Below, piece after piece: positions 54,601-61,825 of a DNA stretch of 61,825 nucleotides. The number at the start of each line of letters is the position of its first letter. The first letter of the stretch is position 1. Source of the DNA: an uncultured Woeseiaceae bacterium (GTDB lineage Bacteria > Pseudomonadota > Gammaproteobacteria > Steroidobacterales > Woeseiaceae); NCBI GenBank assembly GCA_945788625.1, contig CALZMQ010000030.1:1-61825 (forward strand). The letters are read 5' to 3'. Below the pieces are notes generated by a model. It made no database searches and was not told the DNA's origin. It was given only the letters and a program-made list of their open reading frames with translations. The position numbers were made by a program, and so were the translations under genes.

Positions 54601-54748
54601 GCGTGGTAACTACTGCGGTACGAACGATGAAACCCGGATCCTGGGCCTTCGGGAGGCTCTGAAAAGCGAGCATCCCCGCGAGCACGACAAGGACAACGAC
54701 CGTCAGCGTGACGCGGTTTTTGTCGATAGCGACTGCAGTCAGATTCAT
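51662..54748 (-). CDS. RND efflux permease
   Basis: A 1028-residue AcrB-like inner-membrane pump of the usual length, with 12 helices and two large periplasmic loops. Helix 4 has GLLVDNAIVIVE; one Asp of the usual proton-relay pair is Asn, as in a known subfamily distinct from AcrB. FFTILGLISLSGIIINNAIVL marks helix 10. It is the third gene of an operon after the TolC and adaptor genes. Substrate unknown. Confidence 0.92.
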   Translation of the reverse strand: MNLTAVAIDKNRVTLTVVVLVVLAGMLAFQSLPKAQDPGFIVRTAVVTTRFPGASPERVELLVTDKIEKKIQEMPEIDSITSESRTGISVIYANFKESYKVMRPIFDDLRRKIDTVTADLPQGAQLPEVNDEFGDVFGSVYTLSGDGFSYAELKTVADELRDELLKEPDIAKVSIHGEQQEVIFVEYNNARLAELGLSPQQLSASLTSVNILSSGGDIVSGRERITLEPTGNFESVDDLQRTVIELPGGALVYLEDIVEIYRGYKDPPGSVSRVNGEPTLAIAVSMREGGDILKLGERLDVLMPELVSRYPWGIEIDKIWFQADLVDNVVRNFSSSLGQAIVIVIAVMIAFLGLRTGLIVGALVPTTIVVSFFTMQIFNITVNQISLTALIIALGLLVDNAIVIVESIIVKREQGKDAVTAAIESGMELKAPLLVSSLTTAAAFMPIAMAKSAVGEYTADIFYVVSIALLSSWLLAMTFIPMLTTVALKVPETRTDSDEAFSGRWYGYYRGLLAASLRCHYRFLTVIVFLFVLAIVGLGHVRQEFIAPSEDPVFSAKLELPLGTSIETSQEIVADVDRFIQETYFAPANGEPRIRNWLTFIGEGGPRFQLSLNPPNPNPANSFVIANTLTGDDVADVIAGIDRYVRENHPDLAAQVKRLDNGPPVDYPIIVRLSGSNIDTLYSIADQVSAYLYDIPQVLDSRSSWGLQTKKLLVDVDQELARRSGVTSEDVAYSLQAGLTGIDLTQYREGDELIPVTLRTIAADRQDFSKLDGLTVYSQSTGSNVPLKQVANVELTFEPGIIERRDRDRTLSLNVQLRPGATAAEVVALLVPWLEEAAAGWPPGHQFEIGGETEESGDANASIAAELPVAGMIILLLLVGQFNSLRRPAIILATIPLGLVGVTFGLLVANSSFGFFTILGLISLSGIIINNAIVLLDRIAIEIREFGRSQQDAIMTACQQRLRPILLTTATTVLGMTPLLWGGTAMFKPMAITIIFGLAFATGLTLLVVPVLYSMFFGVSFSRQEAAR

Positions 54749-54762
54749 GGCCTGTACCGATG

Positions 54763-55857
54763 CTATTCCGACACCGACGTCAGTACCCGCTGTCCTTCGC
54801 GAATGACCGTGATGCCGGCCGTTATGACCCTGTCGCCCACATCCAGTCCCGCCGTGACTTCGATGCCGTATTGCGACAACTCGCCCAAGGTGACGGCTCG
54901 GCGGCGAACGACAGCCTCTTCCGTGTTTGCGGCGGGCTCGGCGACAAAAACGAAAGTGCCGTTCGGATCGTTGATGACGGCGGTTACCGGCAGAACGACG
55001 CCACCTTGAGCAGCGGCGGAGTAAAACTGGAATGTCACGTCTGCGGCCAAACCGGAGCGCAGCATCGGGTGGCTACCGGTAATCTTGATCACGACCGGAA
55101 ACGCCGCCGAGCCGGCCGCGGATGCAACCGCAACCTCTGAGATTACACCGATAAACTCCCGCTCCGGAATGGAACCGAAACGAACGCTGACGGGCGTCAA
55201 TTCGTCGACGCTGCCTATCAGGCTTTCCGGCAAATCGACGGTGACTTCGTATTCGTCGCCGCAACTCACGGATGCAACCTGCTGCCCTGCGGAGACGTTC
55301 TCGTTCACCTCGATGTCGAGCGACGCAATCGAGCAATCGGTGTCGGCCGTCAGTTTAGTGTACGAGACATTGAGCCGTGCAATTTCCAGCGCCTTGCTGG
55401 CCGAACCGACCACGGCTTTCGCCGATTCAGCCTCCGCACGTGCCGACTCGAGGTCGTTCAACGATGCGTTGTCGTTCGCGTAGAGGCCCTTGGTCCGCTC
55501 ATAGTTCGCGGCGGCCCGGCGGTCGTTGGCCTGCGCTTCCACGAGCGATGCCGCCGCCTGCTGCGCTTGCAACACGTAGCTCGCCGGATCGATCTCTGCA
55601 ATGAGGTCGCCGGCATTCATGCGTTGGCCGATTTGCACGGGCACGTTGACGATGGTTCCCGACACTTTGAAGCTCAGGCGCGACTCCCGGCTGGACTTCG
55701 AGGTGCCCGAGAAACTCCGGTCGCGAAACACACTGTCGTCGCTCACGGTGATGTAGCGGACCGGCCGCAGCCGCTCCTCGTCTTCCTCGTCCGACTGCCC
55801 GCAAGCGCCAAGCAACAGCGTTGCGGCAAGCACTGCAAACACACTGGATTTCATCAT
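54763..55857 (-). CDS. RND periplasmic adaptor lipoprotein
   Basis: A 364-residue HlyD/AcrA-family adaptor with a lipoprotein signal (lipobox LGAC). The lipoyl half-motifs are GTIVNVPVQIGQRMNAGDLIAEID and NVSAGQQVASV, with a coiled-coil hairpin between them (about 90-155). It bridges the RND pump and TolC. Its ATG overlaps the TolC stop (55857-55854), and the pump follows by 14 bp. Confidence 0.92.
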   Translation of the reverse strand: MMKSSVFAVLAATLLLGACGQSDEEDEERLRPVRYITVSDDSVFRDRSFSGTSKSSRESRLSFKVSGTIVNVPVQIGQRMNAGDLIAEIDPASYVLQAQQAAASLVEAQANDRRAAANYERTKGLYANDNASLNDLESARAEAESAKAVVGSASKALEIARLNVSYTKLTADTDCSIASLDIEVNENVSAGQQVASVSCGDEYEVTVDLPESLIGSVDELTPVSVRFGSIPEREFIGVISEVAVASAAGSAAFPVVIKITGSHPMLRSGLAADVTFQFYSAAAQGGVVLPVTAVINDPNGTFVFVAEPAANTEEAVVRRRAVTLGELSQYGIEVTAGLDVGDRVITAGITVIREGQRVLTSVSE

Positions 55858-58208
55858 TTCGTTCCCGTCATTGTCAGTCGAAACTCATCTGCAAGTTCTT
55901 GCCTGGCTTCCGGCGTCAACAGGTAGTCGTATCCGCCCACGGCCCGTTGCAGGTTCATGACCGTAATCAGGAAGTTGTACAGGGATTCCGCAGCGGACGC
56001 AGTCGCGGCAAGGCTCGTGTCTTGCGCATCGAGCAGTTCGATGACCGTTACGGTGCCGCGTGCATACGCATCGCTGACGAGTTCGAAGTTCTTGCGCGAC
56101 GCCTCGGCGGCGGTGGCGGCAAGATTGATTTGCACGTAAGCCGCCTGCGCGGCGTGCAACTGGCCGCGGACTCGTTCCTCGACGCGTTCCATGGTCGATG
56201 CGTGCAGATATTCGAGTTGCCTCAATTCATAGCTGGCCCTGGAAACGTTGGCTTTTTTGAGGCCACCGGAAAAAATCGGCAGCGTTGCCTGGACGCCAAT
56301 ACTCCAGTCATTGAGATCCTGCCCGGCCTGCGGGCCCGCGCCCAGGCCGGATTGGTCGAGGTTGCTCGTGAACTGCCCGCCCACCGAGAAATCGGGCAGC
56401 CAGTAGGCGCGTCGCTGACTCGTCAGTTCCCGGCGCTTGGCTGCGATCTGCGCGTTCAGCTGTTCCAGTTCCGGGGACTGTCGCAGGGCCCTGTCGATAT
56501 AGAACCGCGAGAAGCGTGCGTAGTCGGCCGGGCTGCTGACCAGTTGATCGAACTCGCCCCGCGTCATCACGAACGGCTCGTCGAAGCTCGCTTCTTTCAG
56601 GGCAATGCGTTCGTCCTGTGATCTGTGCAGAATCCTGTTCAGCGTGTCCCAGGATTGATTCAGCAACGACCTCGCGTTGAATACCGAGATCTGGGCGCGC
56701 GCGAGCTCCGCCTGCCATCGATAGACGTCAGCCGGCGTCGACGTGCCGAGTCGAACCCGATCTTCAGCCAGTTCGAGGTTGGCCCTGGTAATACGCAGGT
56801 TGTTTTCCTGCACGGCGAGCTGGGAACGCGCGTTCAGTACCGTGTAATAGGCCGTGGTCGCGGCCTGGATGACATCGAGCCGAAATTCGTCGAGGCTCGC
56901 CAGGCGTGTGCGCTGCAGTTCCTTCTGGATCGTGAGGTTCGCCATGGCCGCATCGGAATACAGGAGCTGGTCGAGGCTGATCGCCGTATCGGTGCTGCGC
57001 TCCGCGAAGATGCCGGCTGCCACCGACGGCGAATCGCGGCGCACCGTATGGCTTGCCAATGCACCAAGTTGCGGCAGCAGCGTCGCCCTGGCCCTCGCAA
57101 TCTCCTCGAGTCCCGCCTGCACACCGAACGTCTCCGCCTGCAGCTCCTGGTTCTGCTCCACCACCATGCGCGCGATATCCACGAGGCCGTATTGCCGACC
57201 GGCCGCTACGACGTCCTGGTTCAGCAGCACCGCGTTGTTCAGCACCTCGAAACTCGGCGAGACACCGATCAGGCGCGCCGTCGCCATGTTGATGGTCAGC
57301 TGCTCCCTGGTACCCGAGGCCGTCGGCTGATCCTCGGCGCGTCCGCCGAGCATGACAGCCTGCATATTGAGCGCGTTGAGGCGGGCCTGGCGATCGACGT
57401 CGCGTGGCTCGGAATTGGTCACCAGCAGCCCGCGCTCCACGTCGCTTACGCCGGCGAAACTGTAGCTGGGCAGCCCGGCCGCGTTGATCGCCGAGATGAG
57501 CAACTCGAAATCGGCCGCCGGCATGCGCGGCAGCCCCGCAAGAAAAATCGCATCCGCGTTTGCCGGTACGCGATTCATCAGGCGGTGGTCCTTGCCGTCG
57601 TGTGTGACCACGATCAGTTCGATACCCCGTGCTGCGCTTGCCGCATAAGCGGCCTCACGCAATGATGGAATCGCCGCCGACAATTCGGTGTCTGCAAACA
57701 GGACGAGGTGCCGGTATTCGACGATTCTCGAGAGCGTGTCGAGGTCCTCGGCGAAATCGGCGTAGGCGCTGAGGTAATTGAGATTGGCCACGCCCGACGC
57801 GCCGGCGGCAGTCTTATCCGCCAGCAGCCCTATGTCGATGATCAGCGGCAAAAACGTCGGCTTCGTGAACTCGGGCCTGGCAGCGGCTATCTGATTCGCA
57901 ACGAAGCCGGTCACGAGCACCAGGTCGATCTCCGGATCGACGTAGGCTTCTTCAATGGCAGCGCTGATCGAGTCTCGGCTCCAGTCACCCGGGAAGCGCC
58001 GTATCTGTACGTCGAACTCACCGGCAGTCAGCGTCAGCAATTCGTCAATGTACTTTTTGTGCTGTTCGACGAAACGATCGGCCGGCCCGTCGCTGATCAC
58101 GCCGACCACGAACCGTTCCTGCGCCATGGCAGGCGCCAGCAAGAATAGCGGAACGATGCGGAGCATGATGCCGAATAGACTGACCTTGATCTGTGCTGAC
58201 ATCGACAT
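55854..58208 (-). CDS. TolC-family outer membrane protein fused to an ABC substrate-binding-like domain
   Basis: A 784-residue protein from ATG 58208 (TGGAGAA upstream). The signal peptide ends PAMAQ. Residues about 32-345 resemble a PF04392 periplasmic binding domain: VVGVISDGPADRF, DLVLVTGFVANQI, YSFAGVSDVERGLLV and REQLTINMATARLIGVSPSF near its end. Residues about 360-780 are a TolC (OEP) domain with both repeats (ARATLLPQLGALASHTVRR, RRAYWLPDFSVGGQF) and the ends ELLDAQDTSLAA. Ordinary TolC proteins are about 450 residues. The frame is continuous, so the fusion is real in this sequence. Confidence 0.88.
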   Translation of the reverse strand: MSMSAQIKVSLFGIMLRIVPLFLLAPAMAQERFVVGVISDGPADRFVEQHKKYIDELLTLTAGEFDVQIRRFPGDWSRDSISAAIEEAYVDPEIDLVLVTGFVANQIAAARPEFTKPTFLPLIIDIGLLADKTAAGASGVANLNYLSAYADFAEDLDTLSRIVEYRHLVLFADTELSAAIPSLREAAYAASAARGIELIVVTHDGKDHRLMNRVPANADAIFLAGLPRMPAADFELLISAINAAGLPSYSFAGVSDVERGLLVTNSEPRDVDRQARLNALNMQAVMLGGRAEDQPTASGTREQLTINMATARLIGVSPSFEVLNNAVLLNQDVVAAGRQYGLVDIARMVVEQNQELQAETFGVQAGLEEIARARATLLPQLGALASHTVRRDSPSVAAGIFAERSTDTAISLDQLLYSDAAMANLTIQKELQRTRLASLDEFRLDVIQAATTAYYTVLNARSQLAVQENNLRITRANLELAEDRVRLGTSTPADVYRWQAELARAQISVFNARSLLNQSWDTLNRILHRSQDERIALKEASFDEPFVMTRGEFDQLVSSPADYARFSRFYIDRALRQSPELEQLNAQIAAKRRELTSQRRAYWLPDFSVGGQFTSNLDQSGLGAGPQAGQDLNDWSIGVQATLPIFSGGLKKANVSRASYELRQLEYLHASTMERVEERVRGQLHAAQAAYVQINLAATAAEASRKNFELVSDAYARGTVTVIELLDAQDTSLAATASAAESLYNFLITVMNLQRAVGGYDYLLTPEARQELADEFRLTMTGTK

Positions 58209-58343
58209 AGAGTTCTCCAGGGGACCTGCGAAATGAACTCGCCCGCGTTCGCGATTGGAAATTGGACCAGAGCAAACCGCGCACCGCAAGCGTCACGGGT
58301 CGCTATACTGGTTACCGGAGTGTGACGGAGGCGCGCTGGCAAA

Positions 58344-60515
58344 ATGGCAAAAATCCGCGGTTTTTTCGAGGAGCTTCGCCGCCGCCGGGTTTTTCGCGTG
58401 GTGGCACTCTATATCGTGGGCGCCTGGGTGCTGCTGCAGGCGGCGGACCTCGCGTTTCCGGGCATGGGCATTCCCGAGGCCTCTATACGCTATGTCTGGA
58501 TCGGGACGATTGCCGGCCTGCCGCTGGCGCTCATCCTCGGTTGGAGATTCGATATGAGCGGCGGTCGCATCGTGCGGACTCCCGCTCTGCAAACGACAGG
58601 GAATGCGCGGCTGCAGCGCACCGACTACGCCCTACTCGCTGTCCTGGGAGCCGCGGCCGCGGCGATCTCCCTCGGCATGATTGCAGAAATCCGGGCAAGT
58701 CGTGCTCCGCCGGCGCGACACGAGCGTGCGGCCGGGATCGACGACAAGTCGATCGCCATATTGCCGTTCCGAAACTTCAGCGGGGACGTGATCAACGATC
58801 CGCTCACGGTCGGAATCCACGACGACTTGCTGACGCATGTCTCGAAGATCAGCGACATAAAGGTGATCTCGCGAACGTCCGTCTCGCGTCTCGATCCCGA
58901 CTTGAGTATTCCGGACATCAGTCGGCTGCTCGGCGTGGCGACGATTCTGGAGGGTGGCGTACAGAGAACCGGCAACCGGCTGCGCATCAACGCCCAGCTC
59001 ATTGACGGCGCAACCGACCAGCACTTGTGGGCGGAGACTTTCGACAAGGAGATGACCACGCAGGACATCTTTGCGATTCAGACCGAGATAGCGGCGGCCA
59101 TTGCGGACGAGCTGCGCGCAACGCTGTCGCAGCGCGACAGGGACAAGTTGGGAAAGATACCAACGCAGAGCCTGCCCGCGTACGAAGCGTACCTGCTCGG
59201 CAAACAGCGAATGACGACGCGCGCGCGCGCCGATTTATTGCAGGCAATCGAATACTTCGAGACGTCGATCGCGCTTGATCCGAGTTACGCCCTGGCCCAT
59301 GTCGGCCTGGCCGATACAAACCTGCTGCTCAACAGCTATGGCCATTTGCCGCTGGACGAGATGCTGGAGACAACCGGGCCGGCACTCGCTGCGGCGCTGG
59401 CACTCGATGACCAGCTCGGCGCCGCGTTCGCCTCGACGGGGCTCAGCAAACTCAAGCAAGGGGACCGCGTGGGAGCGGAAGCCGCTTATCAGCGCGCCAT
59501 GGAGCTCGATCCCAACTACCCCACCACCTATCACTGGTACGGCAACATGCTTCTGGACGATGCCGGGCGACCGGATGAGGCCGTTCGGCTACTCGAGAAA
59601 GCGCGCGAGCTGGATCCGTTGTCACCGGCAATCAACATTACGCTCGGTGAAGCGCTCGGTGGCCTCGGGCGCTTCGAAGAAGCCATGGCGCTGTTCGAAA
59701 AAGCACTGGAGATCGAGCCCGACTACCCCGGCGCCTATTTCCTGATCGGCACCTACCACCATACGGTGTACGGCCGACTGGACGAGGCCGTTCGCTGGCA
59801 ACGGTTGCGATTGTCGATAGAGCCCGGCGCCGATACCAGCATTCTCGCCTTCATCTACCTGGACCTGGGTGACGATATTCGGGCGGAGCAGTGGGTCGAG
59901 CAGTCCCTGCGCCATAATCCGGACGGCTTCTTCGGCCGTTCCGTGCAGGTCTTCCTGCACCGTTTCCGGGGCGAAGAGGCACAAGCGCTGGAAGGCGCCC
60001 GGCGGTTGCTGGCCCTGTATCCGGACAATAATTCGTCGCTGGTGACCTTCGTGACTTACGGCCGCTACGAGGAGGCGCTCGAATCGCTCGACCGCTACCC
60101 GGAACTGTCTTGCAGCCGCGAGCCTGTGATCGACCGCAACAACCTGTTCCAGGCCATGAACCTGTCATTGGCACTTCAGGAAACCGGCCAGGGCGAGTGT
60201 GCCGAGAGGATTTTGCGGGCCATCCTGGACCGGCTCCGGGACATACCCCGCCTGGGGCCGCGCGGATTCGGGATACTGGACGTCGAGGTCCATGCCCGGC
60301 TCGGCAACACGCGACTGGCGCTAAACACGCTGCGCAAGGCCATCGATCAGGGTTTCAGGGCATACTGGTGGGCACAGGGCGAAACCAGCGTCCACATGGG
60401 GTCGCTGCGGGAGCACCCCGAGTTCAGACTCATGATGGACGAAATGCGGGCCGAAATGGCGCTTCAGCGGCAGAAGGCCAGGGAGTTCGAATCCGGGGTG
60501 TCGCCACCCTCTTAA
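58344..60515 (+). CDS. TPR protein with N-terminal membrane region
   Basis: A 723-residue protein. Two membrane helices flank an opening RRRRVFRVVALYIVGAWVLLQ (cut here to key residues), then a TolB-like beta domain (about 130-240; SIAILPFRNFSGD, ILEGGVQRTGNRLRINAQL) and about ten TPR units (270-690; ALDPSYALAHVGLA, EIEPDYPGAYFLIG). It resembles adenylate-cyclase-associated TPR proteins but has no cyclase domain. GGAGG precedes the ATG. It may be an envelope stress or transport scaffold. Confidence 0.78.
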   Translation: MAKIRGFFEELRRRRVFRVVALYIVGAWVLLQAADLAFPGMGIPEASIRYVWIGTIAGLPLALILGWRFDMSGGRIVRTPALQTTGNARLQRTDYALLAVLGAAAAAISLGMIAEIRASRAPPARHERAAGIDDKSIAILPFRNFSGDVINDPLTVGIHDDLLTHVSKISDIKVISRTSVSRLDPDLSIPDISRLLGVATILEGGVQRTGNRLRINAQLIDGATDQHLWAETFDKEMTTQDIFAIQTEIAAAIADELRATLSQRDRDKLGKIPTQSLPAYEAYLLGKQRMTTRARADLLQAIEYFETSIALDPSYALAHVGLADTNLLLNSYGHLPLDEMLETTGPALAAALALDDQLGAAFASTGLSKLKQGDRVGAEAAYQRAMELDPNYPTTYHWYGNMLLDDAGRPDEAVRLLEKARELDPLSPAINITLGEALGGLGRFEEAMALFEKALEIEPDYPGAYFLIGTYHHTVYGRLDEAVRWQRLRLSIEPGADTSILAFIYLDLGDDIRAEQWVEQSLRHNPDGFFGRSVQVFLHRFRGEEAQALEGARRLLALYPDNNSSLVTFVTYGRYEEALESLDRYPELSCSREPVIDRNNLFQAMNLSLALQETGQGECAERILRAILDRLRDIPRLGPRGFGILDVEVHARLGNTRLALNTLRKAIDQGFRAYWWAQGETSVHMGSLREHPEFRLMMDEMRAEMALQRQKAREFESGVSPPS

Positions 60516-60553
60516 CAGGGCAAAATCGACCACTCGCCGCAATCCCCAGCACC

Positions 60554-60571
60554 TGTTGCATTATTGCAACA
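60554..60571. promoter_or_regulatory. Perfect palindrome before the TonB receptor gene
   Basis: TGTTGCA-TTAT-TGCAACA (7-bp arms, 4-bp centre), in the 287-bp gap before the receptor gene. It could be a regulator site. It is 232 bp from the ATG, so it may act on a distant promoter. Confidence 0.4.
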
Positions 60572-60802
60572 TATAACCATCTTTCCGTAGACACTATCCA
60601 ATGCCATTGCTAAACTTCAAGTCCTGAAGTGTCGCTATAAGACAACAAAAGCGGCCGAACCAGGGCTCGGACGCAACACGCAGCGCGAAGAATCGACTGC
60701 GGTTGCTCACCGGGTCATTGCACGGAAACAGGCGGGTCGTGCGTGTTACGTCAACAGTCAGACGCATCGGCTCAACGTTCAAACGGTATATGGGGAAAAA
60801 CC

Positions 60803-61825
60803 ATGACGGAAAGACCAGAAGCGTCGCCGTGGCTCCGCCTTTTAGGCGGTTTCATTGTCTCCTTCGCTCTCGCATTTTCACCACAGATTCTCGCCCAGGA
60901 CGACATGGACGATGAAGAGGAAGATGCCGAGCGGTCAGTCGATGAAATCACAGTCACCGGCTCACGACTGAAGCGCGATACATACTCCAGTATTTCGCCT
61001 CTGCAAATCATCACGGGCCAGATTTCCCGCGAAGTCGGCCTGATCGATGCGGCCGATATTCTGCAGGAATCCACGGCATCCAGCGGCCAGCAGATCGACC
61101 TTACATTCACCGGCTTCGTGCTGGACAACGGACCCGGCTCATCGACCATCAGCCTGCGAGGCCTCGGTGAAGCACGTACCCTCGTGCTCGTCAACGGCCG
61201 CCGCCTGGCGCCGTTCGGCGTCGAGGGCGCACCATTCGCACCCGACCTGAACCTGGTACCGGCATCGCTCGTTCAGCAGTACGACCTGCTGCTCGACGGC
61301 GCGTCCTCGGTTTACGGCTCCGACGCAATCGCCGGTGTCGCGAACATCATTCTGCGTAAGGACTTCGACGGTATCGAGATCGATGCCTACTCACGCGTGC
61401 CGAAATACAGCGGCGGCGTCGAGAACATCCTGAGCGTGGTGTGGGGCAAGAACTTCGACCGTGGCTTCATCGGAGTGGGCGTCGAGTACGAAGACGAAGA
61501 GCGCTTCCAGCTCAGAGACCGTCCCTGGACGGATGGTTGCGAGAAGAACCACGAGATCGACGAGAACGGTGTGCTTCGTTCGCAGGAGCAGTTCTATCCC
61601 ACCGTCTACGGCATGGCCTGGGACGAGTGTAACCTCGGCCTGCTCGCCTCTCGCGTATCGGTGCCGTTCGCCGGCAGCATTTACTACACGCCCGGCTCCT
61701 CGAATGGTGGCTGGCCGAACTTCTCCGAGTCCTCGAACTTCGGCGCCATCGGCGTTGACGGCGACGGCGACGGGCAGACCGACATCAGCTTCCGCGACTA
61801 CGACCTCAACGGCAAAGAGGCCTGG
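60803..61825 (+). CDS. TonB-dependent receptor (3' end beyond window)
   Basis: The first 341 residues of an outer-membrane receptor from ATG 60803. After the signal peptide (ending ILAQ) an acidic stretch and the TonB-box-like DEITVTGSRLK come before the plug domain (SISPLQIITG, GSSTISLRGLGEARTLVLVNGRR, YGSDAIAGVANIILRKDF). The beta barrel begins at about residue 195 and is cut at the window edge. The wording fits the large SusC-unrelated, CirA-like family of marine bacteria; the ligand cannot be told. Confidence 0.9.
   Translation, partial: MTERPEASPWLRLLGGFIVSFALAFSPQILAQDDMDDEEEDAERSVDEITVTGSRLKRDTYSSISPLQIITGQISREVGLIDAADILQESTASSGQQIDLTFTGFVLDNGPGSSTISLRGLGEARTLVLVNGRRLAPFGVEGAPFAPDLNLVPASLVQQYDLLLDGASSVYGSDAIAGVANIILRKDFDGIEIDAYSRVPKYSGGVENILSVVWGKNFDRGFIGVGVEYEDEERFQLRDRPWTDGCEKNHEIDENGVLRSQEQFYPTVYGMAWDECNLGLLASRVSVPFAGSIYYTPGSSNGGWPNFSESSNFGAIGVDGDGDGQTDISFRDYDLNGKEAW

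Noticed and set aside
60670..60690. GGACGCAACACGC as a possible GEMM core before the TonB gene
   Set aside because: It lacks AAAGCC and the other blocks of the riboswitch.

Overview
The window looks like a chromosomal segment of a marine or sediment Gammaproteobacterium, perhaps near the Woeseiales or Steroidobacterales. This is inferred from high GC, YbiI, NrtR, AmrS/AmrB, an RND efflux operon, DUF6491-like lipoproteins and many exported hydrolases. I saw no rRNA, tRNA, CRISPR array, transposase or phage gene. Both ends cut genes: an ExeM/NucH-like extracellular nuclease on the left and a TonB-dependent receptor on the right.

Layout. 1-8.5 kb: the nuclease, a divergent amrS/amrB pair, then an isoaspartyl methyltransferase with a signal peptide, a membrane spermidine-synthase-like protein and another exported methyltransferase. 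8.5-17.5 kb: a chemosensory cluster (CheX-like, two CheY, CheA, CheW, a STAS protein, a CheZ-like protein, CheR, CheD, CheB, HDOD) read from at least three near-consensus FliA (sigma-28) promoters. 17.5-20 kb: small proteins and a CBS protein. 20-22.7 kb: an operon of NrtR, an SPFH protein and an NAD-kinase-like protein behind a promoter whose spacer holds a perfect palindrome. 22.8-24.1 kb: arsR-gshB. 24-26.3 kb: a serine hydrolase and a decayed gene.

26.8-31.9 kb is the most interesting stretch. All genes point left: an AAA+/FHA ATPase, a coiled-coil membrane protein, a VWA-like lipoprotein and a Calx-beta lipoprotein. Two elements resembling c-di-GMP-I (GEMM) riboswitches sit in front of the membrane protein and of the Calx-beta gene. 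The window also encodes a GGDEF/EAL protein cotranscribed with a periplasmic-binding lipoprotein (47.8-51.0 kb), so a local c-di-GMP circuit is plausible.

32-45.5 kb: exported peptidases and amidohydrolases, a cytochrome, a (p)ppGpp-hydrolase-like HD protein next to ybiI, an aspartyl protease, a PDZ membrane protein and a CsgG-like protein, with a dispersed palindromic (REP-like) repeat between genes. 45.7-47.6 kb: a collagen-repeat/YadA-head-like surface protein. 51.1-58.2 kb: an RND efflux operon whose TolC carries an N-terminal ABC substrate-binding-like domain. 58.3 kb to the end: a TPR signalling-type protein and the partial TonB receptor. All functions are read from sequence by eye; no database search was run.
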